DNA of 64,000 bases from Rhodospirillaceae bacterium (GTDB lineage: Bacteria > Pseudomonadota > Alphaproteobacteria > UBA6615), in NCBI GenBank assembly GCA_018667335.1, contig JABIVD010000049.1, positions 1 to 64,000 on the forward strand. The letters are read 5' to 3'. Position numbers and translations under genes: made by a program. The notes under the pieces are model-generated. The model did no database searches, had not been told where the DNA came from, and was given only the letters and a program-made list of their open reading frames with translations. Of the stretch, positions 27,495 through 36,826 are shown one piece after another; the first letter of the stretch is position 1; each line of letters starts with the position of its first letter.

Positions 27495-27675
27495 AAACGC
27501 TGGTCGGAACCTGGATCAACACATTTGGTGGTGGCCAGCAGGTGTTCCAATCGCGTAAGTCCGGGTGGCCCCGGCGTTTATATGAGTGAGTCGGGTATAT
27601 AAGTGCGTCGGACGCGTCGTCCCGACGGGGTGACAGAATGGGGATTGCGCCGCACGCGGCGTGGGGAGTTCACGG

Positions 27676-29133
27676 GTGATCACAGCGCGAAAGATGCTGG
27701 ACAAACTGTTCCCGGAGCAGCGCGAGCTGATTCTGCGTTCGGGTGGGCAAGTCCGCTATTTGCGTGTGGGCAGGCATGTCCAGATGGGCGTGACCGCGCT
27801 CGCTGCGACGGCGCTCGTGTGGACGGCCTTCTCGACGGTCAGGTTTACATCGCACGACAGTATCGTTTCCGATCGAAACGCGCAGATTTCGGTGCTTCGC
27901 GAAGAGAACACGCGTTTTGAGCGCGAGTTGGCCCAGGTGCGCGAGCGCGAGGATATCCAGCGACGTTCGTTGACCGCGACACAGCAAACGACCGTCGACC
28001 TGGAAACGTCGAACCTGTCGTTAAAGGACGAGGTTGGCACGCTTCAGTCCGCACTCGATGCGCAGAAGCAGCAGGGCGATGCACTTGCGTTTTCCTATCT
28101 GGGTGAGGTGGAAGCTAAGGCGCGTCTCACCGCTGAATCCGAAATACTCACGCGCTCCCGTGAGGAGATGCAGCAGCAGCTCATCGACCGGAGACATGAA
28201 CTTGCAACCGTCGAGGAATCGCGCCGGGTGCTGGACGCCCAGCTGGTGGAATCGCGGGGCGTGCTTGCTGACCTGAAGTCCAATGTCGTGTCGATAGAGA
28301 TCGCTCGCGCGGACCTTCAGGCGAATCTGGATGCCAGCGACCAACGACTGCGTAGCGCCGTGGATGAGAAGCTTGCGATCGATACAAAGCGACAGGCGCT
28401 TGGTGAGCAGGTGGCGGACCTTTCGGCGCGGCTCGAATCCCTTGAGACCGCTCAGGTTGGTGTGGTGTCTCGCCTTGGAGATACCGCCGATCAAAGTGGC
28501 GAGGCGCTCCGCAAAACACTGGATCTAGCCGGTTTGGACGTTGATCGACTGCTCGACCGGATGGCGCGGGAGGCCGGTGAGGGGCGCGGCGTTGGCGGCC
28601 CGCTCTTGGCGATCGACAGCAGCACAATCGAGAGTGCCCCGGGGGCGGGACTTGCCCTGCAGATCGCGACTGTTGAGCGACGGATCGACGACCTGCAAAG
28701 CCTGCAGTCCCTGATGGAACATTTGCCTCTGGCCGCACCACTCGATGAGTTTCGCGTGACCAGCAATTTTGGCCGCCGTATCGATCCGTTCACGAAGCGA
28801 TTGGCACTCCACTCTGGCCTCGATATGGCCAGCCGCCGGCGTGCGCCGGTGCGTGTGACATCGCCCGGCATCGTCACTTTTGTCGGCTGGAAGGGCGGTT
28901 TTGGCAAGATGGTGGAGGTCGATCATGGGCTGGGTGTGCGCACGCGTTATGGTCACCTGGCGGCAATATTCGTAAAGCGTGGTCAGGAAGTGGATTTCCG
29001 CGAGAAAGTCGGTCTCGTCGGCAGCACCGGGCGTAGTTCTGGTGATCATTTGCACTATGAAATAATGGTCGATGGACGGCAGAATGATCCGTCGAACTTC
29101 ATCAAGGCAGGGCAGTATGTTTTCAAAAACTGA
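27676..29133 (+). CDS. M23-family peptidase with coiled coil, 485 aa
   Basis: A short cytoplasmic N-terminus, one membrane segment about residues 38-58, a long coiled coil (about 65-260) and a C-terminal LytM/M23 domain (about 360-485). Zinc residues are visible in LHSGLDMAS (HxxxD) and DHLHYEI (HxH). Such enzymes cleave peptidoglycan peptides or activate amidases. Of two GTG starts, 27676 is chosen because GGGGAG lies seven bases before it. The bactofilin gene begins inside its last 17 bases; the same pairing is known in other bacteria, where the bactofilin positions the peptidase and shapes the cell. Confidence 0.88.
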   Translation: MITARKMLDKLFPEQRELILRSGGQVRYLRVGRHVQMGVTALAATALVWTAFSTVRFTSHDSIVSDRNAQISVLREENTRFERELAQVREREDIQRRSLTATQQTTVDLETSNLSLKDEVGTLQSALDAQKQQGDALAFSYLGEVEAKARLTAESEILTRSREEMQQQLIDRRHELATVEESRRVLDAQLVESRGVLADLKSNVVSIEIARADLQANLDASDQRLRSAVDEKLAIDTKRQALGEQVADLSARLESLETAQVGVVSRLGDTADQSGEALRKTLDLAGLDVDRLLDRMAREAGEGRGVGGPLLAIDSSTIESAPGAGLALQIATVERRIDDLQSLQSLMEHLPLAAPLDEFRVTSNFGRRIDPFTKRLALHSGLDMASRRRAPVRVTSPGIVTFVGWKGGFGKMVEVDHGLGVRTRYGHLAAIFVKRGQEVDFREKVGLVGSTGRSSGDHLHYEIMVDGRQNDPSNFIKAGQYVFKN

Positions 29134-29503
29134 CCGGCATGGCGCCGGCAATGGCGTGCCATCGATCATCAGTGCCGACTTGAATGTCGCCGGCAACCTT
29201 TCGGGCGATGGCGTCATGCAGATCGACGGCACGGTCGATGGCGATGTCCGCTGCGCGGAAGTGACGATCGGGCGGGGTGCGCATGTGGTTGGTCAGATCG
29301 AGTGCGACACGGTGTATGTGCACGGCACGGTCACCGGCGAGATTCGCGCCCGCAGCGTTCGCCTCTCGGCGAGCGCCCGCGTGACCGGTGATATCCAGCA
29401 TGAAGAGCTGTCGATCGAGGCGGGTGCCTATATGGAAGGCAAGCTTCTGCGCCGTGACGCGCAACAGACCAATCTAAATCTGGTTGTCGGCGAGGGCAGC
29501 TAG
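29117..29503 (+). CDS. Bactofilin (DUF583 polymer-forming cytoskeletal protein), 128 aa
   Basis: Right-handed beta-helix protein that polymerises without nucleotides. The repeated short strands (GTVDGDVRC, GRGAHVVGQIECD, GTVTGEIRARSV, GDIQHEELSIEAGA) are characteristic of the family. Start at 29117 overlaps the M23 gene by 17 bases and leaves a 20-residue N-terminal tail before the helix, normal for bactofilins that bind membrane. The stop codon is shared with that of the convergent dehydratase through CTAG at 29500-29503. Together with the M23 peptidase it probably directs local cell-wall remodelling. Confidence 0.9.
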   Translation: MFSKTDRHGAGNGVPSIISADLNVAGNLSGDGVMQIDGTVDGDVRCAEVTIGRGAHVVGQIECDTVYVHGTVTGEIRARSVRLSASARVTGDIQHEELSIEAGAYMEGKLLRRDAQQTNLNLVVGEGS

Positions 29504-30486
29504 GCGTTTTCGATGCAGGCGTTGAACAGCGCCGCATCCACGTTTCCGCCGGACAGAACGGCGACGATCGTTCGATCTTTCGTTTCAATTTTGCCAGACA
29601 AAATAGCGGCTAACGCGACCGCCCCGCCCGGCTCCAGCACGAGCTTGAGCGTGCGCCAGGCATAGGTCATGGCGGCACGCACTTGGTCGTCATCGACGGA
29701 AATACCGGTGACATCATGTGCGTGCATGGCGGCAAACGTCAGGTCGCCCGTGCTTGGTGAAAGCAGTGCGTCGCAGATCGACGTCGCGCCGGTCTCGTTG
29801 GACAGGCGTTGACCGGCGGCGAAAGAGCGTTTCGCATCATCGAACCCGACCGGCTCGACAGCCCGGACCCGCGACGAAGGAACGCGATCCGACAGCGCGA
29901 TGGCGATACCCGCGGTCAGACCGCCACCCCCACAGCAGACGAGGACCTCGTCGGGTGTTGCGTGTTGCTCCATGCATTGTGCGGCGATCTCAAGTCTTAC
30001 GGTGCCCTGGCCTTCAATGGTCCATGGGTGATTGAAGGGCGGCACCAGGGTGGCGCCGGATTTATCGGCGACCGCGGCAGCGATGTCCTCACGTGATTCG
30101 GTCTGGCGATCATAGGCAACAACGTCGGCGCCATATCCGCGGGTGTTGTCTACTTTCGTCCGGGGTGCATCGGCCGGCATGACGATGGTCGCCGGCACGC
30201 CGAAGATCTCCGCGGCGGCTGCGACCCCCTGGGCATGATTGCCGGAGGAGTAGGCGACGACGCCGCGCGCGCGCGCGGCGGGCGGGATCTGATCCAGGAA
30301 ATTGTAGGCCCCGCGGAATTTGAATGAACCGGTTCGCTGCAATGTCTCCGCCTTTAGCAGCACGCGGCCAGCCGTGCGGGCGTTGAGCGCCGGGCTCTCA
30401 AGTAGCGGGGTGCGGACCGCGACACCGGAAAGTCTTTCCGCCGCCGCCGTGATTCCGCCGAGGGTTGGCGGCACGTGTTCCGTCAT
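29500..30486 (-). CDS. Threonine/serine dehydratase-like PLP enzyme, 328 aa
   Basis: Fold type II PLP enzyme. The cofactor lysine is in GSFKFRGAYN, the substrate loop in YSSGNHAQGVA and the phosphate-binding glycine loop in CCGGGGLTAG. This is the catabolic single-domain form: there is no C-terminal ACT-like regulatory domain, so it is the TdcB/serine-racemase type rather than IlvA. It likely releases ammonia from threonine or serine. The start overlaps the stop of the HAD gene by ATGA; it is the last of a three-gene operon with a HAD hydrolase and a lytic transglycosylase. Confidence 0.88.
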   Translation of the reverse strand: MTEHVPPTLGGITAAAERLSGVAVRTPLLESPALNARTAGRVLLKAETLQRTGSFKFRGAYNFLDQIPPAARARGVVAYSSGNHAQGVAAAAEIFGVPATIVMPADAPRTKVDNTRGYGADVVAYDRQTESREDIAAAVADKSGATLVPPFNHPWTIEGQGTVRLEIAAQCMEQHATPDEVLVCCGGGGLTAGIAIALSDRVPSSRVRAVEPVGFDDAKRSFAAGQRLSNETGATSICDALLSPSTGDLTFAAMHAHDVTGISVDDDQVRAAMTYAWRTLKLVLEPGGAVALAAILSGKIETKDRTIVAVLSGGNVDAALFNACIENA

Positions 30487-31187
30487 GCCGGGGTGAGACC
30501 CAGTACGGCGGGCAGCGATGACAGTGTGTCCAGAATGACGTCCGGTTTTGCCGGAAGATGCTCGACCGGTTGCGCGTAGCGGTTAACCCACACCACGCGG
30601 AACCCGAAGGCTCCGGCGCCCGCGGCATCCCAGCCATTCGACGACATGAAGCAAATATTCTCTTTGGCCACGCCCAGCCGGTCGACAGCGAGTTGGTACA
30701 CCCGGGGGTCGGGCTTGTAGATGCCGACATCCTCGACGCTCAATACCGCATCGAGCAAGGCGTCGATGCCCGATGCGGCAGCGGCTGCATTCAGCATGTC
30801 CGGCGATCCGTTCGAGAGGATCGCGGTGCGCATCCCGGCCGCCTTGAGCCGGGTGAGTGTTTCGGTGACTTCGGCGAAGGTGTCGAGTTCGCGGTAGAGC
30901 GCCATCAGGCGTGCGCGCAGATCGGGATTGTCGATATCAACTGCGGCCAACGCGAAGTCCAGCGCTTCCCCCGTGACCTGCCAGAAATCGGCATGGGTGC
31001 CCATCAGGCTGCGCAGCCACGTGTATTGAAGTTGCTTCTGACGCCAGATGTCGGACAGCCGCTCCGCGCTATCGCCGATCTCGTCGCGGCATTGCATGAC
31101 GGCGGAGTTGAAGTCGAGGAGCGTGCCGTAGGCATCAAATACGCAGGCCTCAATGCCCTCGATGCCCTCAATGTGACGATCGCTCAT
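30483..31187 (-). CDS. Haloacid dehalogenase type II (HAD hydrolase), 234 aa
   Basis: HAD fold with all four motifs: nucleophile in FDAYGTLLD, ILSNGSP, the lysine in YKPDPRVYQ and the acid in SSNGWDAAGA. The SSNGWD motif is characteristic of L-2-haloacid dehalogenases, which hydrolyse 2-haloalkanoates to hydroxy acids, and the length is normal. In many genomes such proteins are annotated from homology only, so the real substrate may be a phosphate ester. Overlaps both neighbours by four bases (31184-31187 and 30483-30486). Confidence 0.85.
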   Translation of the reverse strand: MSDRHIEGIEGIEACVFDAYGTLLDFNSAVMQCRDEIGDSAERLSDIWRQKQLQYTWLRSLMGTHADFWQVTGEALDFALAAVDIDNPDLRARLMALYRELDTFAEVTETLTRLKAAGMRTAILSNGSPDMLNAAAAASGIDALLDAVLSVEDVGIYKPDPRVYQLAVDRLGVAKENICFMSSNGWDAAGAGAFGFRVVWVNRYAQPVEHLPAKPDVILDTLSSLPAVLGLTPA

Positions 31188-33163
31188 TGGCCTTGGCCCT
31201 GATTGAAGAGCGGCGTGATCCCGGTTTCGGCGAGCTGGGTGTCGCTCAGGAGATGCCGATAGACCGGAACGGCTTCAAGCACACGCTGCACATAGTTGCG
31301 CGTCTCGCTGAAGGGAATGGTCTCGATCCAGTCGAGCATCTGGATATCACCGGTGCGCGGATCGCCGAATTCCTTGACCCAGCGCACCACCCGGTGTGGC
31401 CCGGCGTTGTATGCGGCGAGCGCGAGGGGTGCGGAACCATCGAAACGTTTCAGCATCTGCGCGAGATAACCGCCGCCGAGGCGAATGTTGTACCCGGGGT
31501 CTGTGAGCAAACGAGAGCGGCTATAGGGCTCGGACAGGCCCTTGGCGATCTGCTGGGCGGTCGCCGGCATCAATTGCATCATGCCGCGCGCGCCAGCGCG
31601 GCTGATGGCGGCGCGGTCGAAGCCACTTTCCTGCCGGATGACTGAAAGAACCAGCGCGTCTTCGAGCTGCGCATTCGCGTCGCGTTTCGGCAGTGGCCAC
31701 AGCGGGTACCCCGCCGCGCCGATGATGTTATCGAGTTGGTTGGCACGTTTTGCCGCGCGCACGGCCTCGCGGGGCCGGTCGACTTCGTTGGCAAGTTGGG
31801 CAACGAGGAGCCGTTCGTCGACGTTCTTCGCCAGGCCGGAAAGGTGCAGAAGGAACGTGCGCAGGCTGGCGTCGGCGCCAAGGGTATGCAGGCGCTGCAC
31901 CAGTACAACGAGCTCGTCAGAGACGAACGCCTCACGGATCAGCGGATCGGCCGGCCGGGTGAATTCGAAACGCGGTGCTTGTGTGCCGAGGGAGAGCAGC
32001 GCCTGTTGGCCATAGAAGGTCGAAGGGTGTTCGGCGGCCCGTTGCCACCATTCGTGCGCGAGCGGGTCGTTTCCGCCTGCCGATGCCGCCCGGCCTTTCC
32101 AGAAGGCGCCACGTGCCCGGCTGATCGGGTACCGCACACCTTCATAGAGCGTGGTGAAATGGTCTTGGGCGGCGCTCGGCGTGTTGAGAAACGAGAGCTG
32201 TATCCAGCCGGCGAGGAATTCGGATTCTGCGAATGCGGCGCCGGCGGACAAGCCGTGCCCCGTGACAAGGCGCGCGGCTTCGGAATAATGCCCGTTCGCG
32301 AGCGCCCGGCGCGCAAGAATCTGGCTTTCCTTCGCCCATTTGTGCGGCTGCGGACGTATGCCCGACAAATCGAACAGGATGTCGCCCGCGCTGCTGTCCA
32401 AGCCCTTGCGGCGGCGCCAGCGCAGCCGCTCGAACCAGAGCTCCGGGGCGTCGCGCATATTCTTCGGAACGCGTGCAATGGCGCCATCGACACCCGCACT
32501 TCGGCGCAGCAAGGCAATCCGGGCTCTGCCGAGCGCGGCCGTTTGCGGATCGACGCGTGTCAGCATGCGTTGCGCCGCGCCAGAGTTCTGCGTCCAGATC
32601 ATTCGGTCGAGACGTGCGCGATGATCGTCCTTGCCGAGATGTGCGCCGTGGCGTTTCAGCAACGCTGCTTCCGCGTGGCGGTCGATGCTGAGTGTGCGCC
32701 AATAGCGCGGGGTCAGTTCGGCGAGGCGTTCACGTTCGCCATTCGCGTACAGTGCGTCGAGATGTGCCAGCGCGCCGGCGCCGGAGATTGGCGGGCTGCG
32801 TTCGAACCAGTTGCGGATATCCTCGCCGGGAACGGTTTCATCGAGGGCCGCCTCGGCGTTTCGGCGCAGTTCGTTGGCGCGCGGCCAATCGGGGTTTGCT
32901 TCGAGGAATGCTGCGATGTCGCTGAAACCGCTCTTCGCGGCGGCACGCTGATAGTCGAGCCACGCGGCGTATTTCGCGATCAGAGGCTCGACACCGCGAT
33001 CCCTGTACAGTCGGACTGCCGTCCAGTTTTCCTGTTCGGCGGCGGCGACCATCTCTCGCGCGTTCTTGTCCGAAGCGCCCGCGAGGCTCGCCGAGGCACC
33101 CCATGAAATTGCGGCTGCGGTGAACAGGGCGAAGAGGCGTCGGGTTGTGGGGCGAACGAACAC
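31184..33163 (-). CDS. Soluble lytic murein transglycosylase (Slt-like), 659 aa
   Basis: Exported by a signal peptide (RRLFALFTAAAISWGASASLA) and probably periplasmic. A long helical superhelix (about residues 40-480) precedes a goose-type lysozyme domain about 500-650 with the catalytic glutamate in IRQESGFD, the GARGMMQLMPATA block and the late AYNAGPHRV. It cleaves the glycan strand to 1,6-anhydromuramyl products. First gene of the three-gene minus-strand operon; together with the M23/bactofilin pair on the other strand it makes this a cell-wall remodelling region. Confidence 0.92.
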   Translation of the reverse strand: MFVRPTTRRLFALFTAAAISWGASASLAGASDKNAREMVAAAEQENWTAVRLYRDRGVEPLIAKYAAWLDYQRAAAKSGFSDIAAFLEANPDWPRANELRRNAEAALDETVPGEDIRNWFERSPPISGAGALAHLDALYANGERERLAELTPRYWRTLSIDRHAEAALLKRHGAHLGKDDHRARLDRMIWTQNSGAAQRMLTRVDPQTAALGRARIALLRRSAGVDGAIARVPKNMRDAPELWFERLRWRRRKGLDSSAGDILFDLSGIRPQPHKWAKESQILARRALANGHYSEAARLVTGHGLSAGAAFAESEFLAGWIQLSFLNTPSAAQDHFTTLYEGVRYPISRARGAFWKGRAASAGGNDPLAHEWWQRAAEHPSTFYGQQALLSLGTQAPRFEFTRPADPLIREAFVSDELVVLVQRLHTLGADASLRTFLLHLSGLAKNVDERLLVAQLANEVDRPREAVRAAKRANQLDNIIGAAGYPLWPLPKRDANAQLEDALVLSVIRQESGFDRAAISRAGARGMMQLMPATAQQIAKGLSEPYSRSRLLTDPGYNIRLGGGYLAQMLKRFDGSAPLALAAYNAGPHRVVRWVKEFGDPRTGDIQMLDWIETIPFSETRNYVQRVLEAVPVYRHLLSDTQLAETGITPLFNQGQGQ

Positions 33164-33341
33164 GGCGGATCCCGGGTGATTCTGAGGTCCGCGAGTGTAG
33201 GGATACCGCTTGCACCTGACCAGTATCGGATTGATATGACAGTTGTATTTGCGCGGTTTGCGCCTTGTTCGGGCACAGCCGAGCCGTTATCGTCCGCGCG
33301 AATATCCGCATGGCCCGCATTTCGTGGGCAGGAGGGCCGAT

Positions 33342-34220
33342 ATGTTCAAGGGATCGCTGACCGCACTCATCACTCCGTTTCGCGACGGCAAGGTCGATGA
33401 GAAAGCATACCAAGGGCTCGTCGAGTGGCAGATCGACCAGGGCACCGACGGCGTGATTCCGGTCGGAACGACCGGGGAATCGCCGACGCTTAGCCATGGC
33501 GAGCATGAACGTGTCGTCGAGATGTGCGTCGAGGCCGCGGCCGGGCGCATTCCCGTGATCGCGGGTGCCGGGTCGAATTCGACTGCGGAATGCGTGCGCC
33601 TGACCCAACATGCTAAGACCGCCGGCGCGGATGCGGCTCTGATCGTGACGCCCTACTACAACAAGCCTTCCCAGGATGGTTTGTATGCCCACTACAAGAC
33701 CGTGGCCGATGCCGTCGACATTCCGATCATCATCTACAACATCCCGCCGCGTTCGGTGATCGACATGTCCACCGCCACCATGGCGCGGCTGGCAAGCGAT
33801 TGCCCGAACATCATCGGCGTCAAGGATGCGACCGCAGATTTGACCCGCCCGCTGGCCATGCGCCAGGAGATCGGCGAGGATTTCTGCATGCTTTCGGGCG
33901 AGGACGCGACCGTCATGTCCTTCCTGGCCAATGGCGGCGACGGCTGTATCTCCGTGACATCCAATGCCGCACCGCGCGCTTGTGCCGAAATGCACGATGC
34001 CTGGCAGGCCGGTGACGTGAAGTCTGCGATGGCGATCAATGCCCGGCTATTCCCGCTGCACAGCGCCCTGTTCGTCGAGCCGAACCCGGTGCCGGTCAAG
34101 TATGCGGCCTCGCTGCTCGACAAGTGCACCATGGATGTCCGCCTGCCGCTGACGCCGGCGAACGAAAACACGCAGAAGCTGGTCCACGACGCGATGGTGT
34201 CGGCCGGACTGCTCAACTAA
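33342..34220 (+). CDS. dapA: 4-hydroxy-tetrahydrodipicolinate synthase, 292 aa
   Basis: Condenses pyruvate with aspartate semialdehyde at the branch point to lysine and diaminopimelate. All key residues are visible: the threonine pair in VGTTGESP, the tyrosine in TPYYNKPSQ, and the Schiff-base lysine in [11 protein letters not shown]. The 292-residue length equals that of E. coli DapA. The start at 33342 has AGGAGG at proper spacing; the frame is open further upstream but the conserved N-terminus [13 protein letters not shown] begins here. It is followed after 21 bases by smpB, probably co-transcribed. Confidence 0.95.
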   Translation: MFKGSLTALITPFRDGKVDEKAYQGLVEWQIDQGTDGVIPVGTTGESPTLSHGEHERVVEMCVEAAAGRIPVIAGAGSNSTAECVRLTQHAKTAGADAALIVTPYYNKPSQDGLYAHYKTVADAVDIPIIIYNIPPRSVIDMSTATMARLASDCPNIIGVKDATADLTRPLAMRQEIGEDFCMLSGEDATVMSFLANGGDGCISVTSNAAPRACAEMHDAWQAGDVKSAMAINARLFPLHSALFVEPNPVPVKYAASLLDKCTMDVRLPLTPANENTQKLVHDAMVSAGLLN

Positions 34221-34241
34221 CGGCGCGGCGTCGTACGATCG

Positions 34242-34715
34242 ATGGCTGGAAAATATGCGCCGCCAGGCACGATTGCCGCGCAGAATCGCAAGGCGCGGCA
34301 TGACTATTCAATCGAAGACAATATGGAGACCGGGCTCGTTCTGACGGGGCCGGAGGTCAAATCCCTGCGCGAAGGCAAGGGAAGTCTTGTCGACGCCTGG
34401 GCCGGGGAACGCGATGGCGAACTCTGGATGTTCAACTGCTACATCCCGAAATACGCCCCGGCGAAGAACTTCCCGCATGAGGAACGCAGGCCGCGCAAGT
34501 TGCTGGTGAATCGCCGCGAGATGGACCGGCTGTTCGGTGAGATCCACCGGGAGGGTGTGACCCTCGTCCCCCTGTCGATCTACTTCAACAAACGCGGCAT
34601 CGCCAAGGTCGATCTCGGGATCGCCACGGGCAAGCGCAAATACGACAAACGCCAGGCCGACAAAAAACGTGACTGGGACCGGCAGAAGGCCCGTCTCCTC
34701 CGAGACCACGGATAA
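34242..34715 (+). CDS. smpB: SsrA-binding protein, 157 aa
   Basis: Binds tmRNA and brings it to stalled ribosomes for trans-translation. Diagnostic parts are NRKARHDYSIEDNMETGLVL, GPEVKSLREGKGSL, the FFAxKNFPHEERRPRKLL-like core (AKNFPHEERR) and the basic C-terminal tail (YDKRQADKKRDWDRQKARLL) that inserts into the mRNA channel. Length is normal. No tmRNA gene was recognised in the window. Confidence 0.96.
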   Translation: MAGKYAPPGTIAAQNRKARHDYSIEDNMETGLVLTGPEVKSLREGKGSLVDAWAGERDGELWMFNCYIPKYAPAKNFPHEERRPRKLLVNRREMDRLFGEIHREGVTLVPLSIYFNKRGIAKVDLGIATGKRKYDKRQADKKRDWDRQKARLLRDHG

Positions 34716-34760
34716 TTTATAATTAAAACAGCCGGTTGTTGGCCATTGCTGTTGTCTGCC

Positions 34761-34795
34761 TTGACTTACGTTTACGTTAACGTAAACTTCGAGGA
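34761..34795 (+). promoter_or_regulatory. liuR promoter with overlapping 18-bp palindromic operator
   Basis: TTGACT at 34761-34766 serves as a -35 box. The perfect 18-base palindrome GTTTACGTTAACGTAAAC (34770-34787) fills the spacer and overlaps a TAAACT -10 candidate at 34783-34788 (16-base spacer). It resembles the described LiuR operator. The predicted transcript would start at about the ATG at 34796, with GAGGA touching the start codon, so a leaderless or nearly leaderless mRNA is likely. Confidence 0.8.
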
Positions 34796-35194
34796 ATGAA
34801 GCAAACATTCTCGATATCCGATCTTGCGCGAGAGTTCGACATCACCCCGCGCACCATCCGTCACTACGAGGCTGAGGGCCTGATCACGCCGGCCCGCGAT
34901 GGCCAGCGGCGGATCTATTCCGGGCGGGACCGGGTGCGCCTCGCGCTGGTGCTGCGCGGCAAGCGGCTGGGCTTCTCGCTGGCCGAGGCCAAGGAGATCA
35001 TCGATCTCTATTCAGCACCTCAGGGCGAAGCTTTCCAGCTGCGAACCCTGCTGGAGAAGCTCGACGAGAAACGCGAGATGCTCGAAGACAAGCGGCGCGA
35101 CCTCGATGCGGCGATTTCGAACATGGATAAGTATGCTGCCCGCTGTCGCGACCGTCTGGGGGAAGTTAGAACCCGACGGGAGGCGGCGGAGTAG
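34796..35194 (+). CDS. liuR: MerR-family regulator, LiuR-type, 132 aa
   Basis: N-terminal winged helix-turn-helix (FSISDLAREFDITPRTIRHYE, residues 5-25; quoted here only in its key part) followed by a coiled-coil dimerisation helix and a basic C-terminal tail. There are no metal-binding cysteines in the effector region apart from one, so it is not a metal sensor. The adjacent isovaleryl-CoA dehydrogenase gene and the palindromic operator at its promoter identify it as the regulator of leucine/isovalerate degradation, presumably acting as a repressor relieved by a pathway CoA ester. Confidence 0.88.
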   Translation: MKQTFSISDLAREFDITPRTIRHYEAEGLITPARDGQRRIYSGRDRVRLALVLRGKRLGFSLAEAKEIIDLYSAPQGEAFQLRTLLEKLDEKREMLEDKRRDLDAAISNMDKYAARCRDRLGEVRTRREAAE

Positions 35195-35252
35195 GAATCC
35201 CGCTATTCTGTATACAGGCGGCGGGTAATCCCCGGCCGCGAGGAGACGACAC

Positions 35253-36425
35253 ATGATTCCCAACGAGTATCCGAGCCTGAGTTTCGATCTGGGCGACACC
35301 GCCGACATGCTGCGCGATTCCGTGCGCAGCTTCGCGTCGGACAAGATCGCACCGCGCGCAGAGGCCATCGACCGTGACAATGAATTCCCGATCGATCTGT
35401 GGCCCGAGATGGGTGCTCTCGGGTTGCACGGCATCACGGTCGACGAAGAATATGGCGGGTCCGGGCTCGGCTACCTGGAGCATTGCGTGGCGATGGAAGA
35501 AGTCAGCCGTGCGTCGGCATCGGTCGGCCTGTCCTATGGCGCCCACTCGAACCTCTGCGTCAACCAGATCCACCGCAACGGTACCAAAGAGCAGAAGGCC
35601 CGCTACCTGCCGGATCTCGTGTCCGGCAAGAATGTCGGCGCGCTGGCGATGAGCGAGCCGGGCGCGGGCTCCGACGTGGTCGGCATGCGGACCCGGGCCG
35701 AGAAGAAAGGCGACCGCTATGTCCTCAACGGCACCAAGATGTGGATCACCAACGGGCCGGTGTCCGAGACCTATGTGATCTACGCCAAGACCGACCCGGA
35801 TGCGGGTGCGCGCGGCATGACCGCGTTCATTGTGGAAAAGGGCTTCAAGGGCTTCAGCACGGCCCAGAAGCTGGACAAGCTGGGCATGCGCGGCTCCGAC
35901 ACCTGTGAGCTGATCTTCGACAATTGCGAAGTGCCCGAAGAGAACGTGCTCGGCGAGGTCGGCAGGGGCGTCAACGTCCTGATGTCCGGCCTCGACTATG
36001 AGCGCGCGGTGCTCGCTGCCGGGCCGCTCGGCATCATGCAGGCCTGCATGGATATCGTCGTGCCCTATGTCCATGAGCGCGAGCAGTTCGGTCAGCCCAT
36101 CGGCACCTTCCAGCTGATGCAAGGCAAGCTCGCCGACATGTATGTCACCATGAATGCCTGCAAGGCCTATGTGTATGCGGTGGCCCAGGCGTGTGACCGG
36201 GGTGAGACGGCACGCAAGGACGCGGCGGGCGCGATTTTGTACGCCGCAGAGAAAGCGACCTGGATGGCGCTCGAGGCGATCCAGACCCTCGGCGGCAACG
36301 GCTACATCAACGAGTATCCGACCGGGCGCCTCCTGCGCGACGCCAAGCTCTACGAGATCGGCGCCGGCACGTCGGAGATCCGCCGCATGCTGATCGGCCG
36401 CGAACTGTTCGACGAGACGGCATGA
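35253..36425 (+). CDS. liuA: Isovaleryl-CoA dehydrogenase, 390 aa
   Basis: Oxidises isovaleryl-CoA to 3-methylcrotonyl-CoA with FAD. Acyl-CoA dehydrogenase motifs are present ([20 protein letters not shown]). The catalytic base is in [14 protein letters not shown], the Glu254-type position of isovaleryl-CoA dehydrogenase, and the C-terminal segment reads [14 protein letters not shown], without the glutamate that short- and medium-chain enzymes carry there. This pattern supports the isovaleryl assignment. The start follows GAGGAGA. The next gene starts inside its stop codon (ATGA at 36422-36425). Confidence 0.94.
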   Translation: MIPNEYPSLSFDLGDTADMLRDSVRSFASDKIAPRAEAIDRDNEFPIDLWPEMGALGLHGITVDEEYGGSGLGYLEHCVAMEEVSRASASVGLSYGAHSNLCVNQIHRNGTKEQKARYLPDLVSGKNVGALAMSEPGAGSDVVGMRTRAEKKGDRYVLNGTKMWITNGPVSETYVIYAKTDPDAGARGMTAFIVEKGFKGFSTAQKLDKLGMRGSDTCELIFDNCEVPEENVLGEVGRGVNVLMSGLDYERAVLAAGPLGIMQACMDIVVPYVHEREQFGQPIGTFQLMQGKLADMYVTMNACKAYVYAVAQACDRGETARKDAAGAILYAAEKATWMALEAIQTLGGNGYINEYPTGRLLRDAKLYEIGAGTSEIRRMLIGRELFDETA

Positions 36426-36805
36426 TGCGGCTGCCGGCGCTCCTTCTGGCGATGGTGCTGCTGCTCGCGGCAGGGCCCGCGTCGGCCATGCCCGAGCGCC
36501 TGTCTGGCCCGGAGATCCGCGACTGGCTGCGCGGCAACACCGTGGTCGGCGCGTGGGCCGGGACACCCTATCGCCAGCTCTTCCGCCCCGACGGCACGAC
36601 CGCCTACAAGGCCGATGGCGTGGCCCTGGATGAGGGACGCTGGTGGGTCACCGACGCGGAATATTGTTCCTGGTGGCAGGGCTCCGGCGAGGCCTGTTAT
36701 CAGGTGTTGCGCGACGGTGACGAACTGATCTGGCGCACCAAGGGTGTGTTCAAGCGCAGCTATATGGCCGAGGTCGTTGCGGGCGACCAGCTGGCGCCGC
36801 GCTGA
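36422..36805 (+). CDS. Exported small protein of unknown function, 127 aa
   Basis: Signal peptide ([19 protein letters not shown]) followed by a compact domain of about 100 residues with three tryptophan-rich blocks ([21 protein letters not shown]) and two cysteines (YCSWW and EACYQ) that could form a disulfide. The layout resembles DUF995-type periplasmic proteins but I cannot confirm the family. It is translationally coupled to liuA by an ATGA overlap. A function in leucine breakdown is not evident. Confidence 0.75.
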   Translation: MMRLPALLLAMVLLLAAGPASAMPERLSGPEIRDWLRGNTVVGAWAGTPYRQLFRPDGTTAYKADGVALDEGRWWVTDAEYCSWWQGSGEACYQVLRDGDELIWRTKGVFKRSYMAEVVAGDQLAPR

Positions 36806-36826
36806 CGAGAGGATTTAGAGGAAGCC

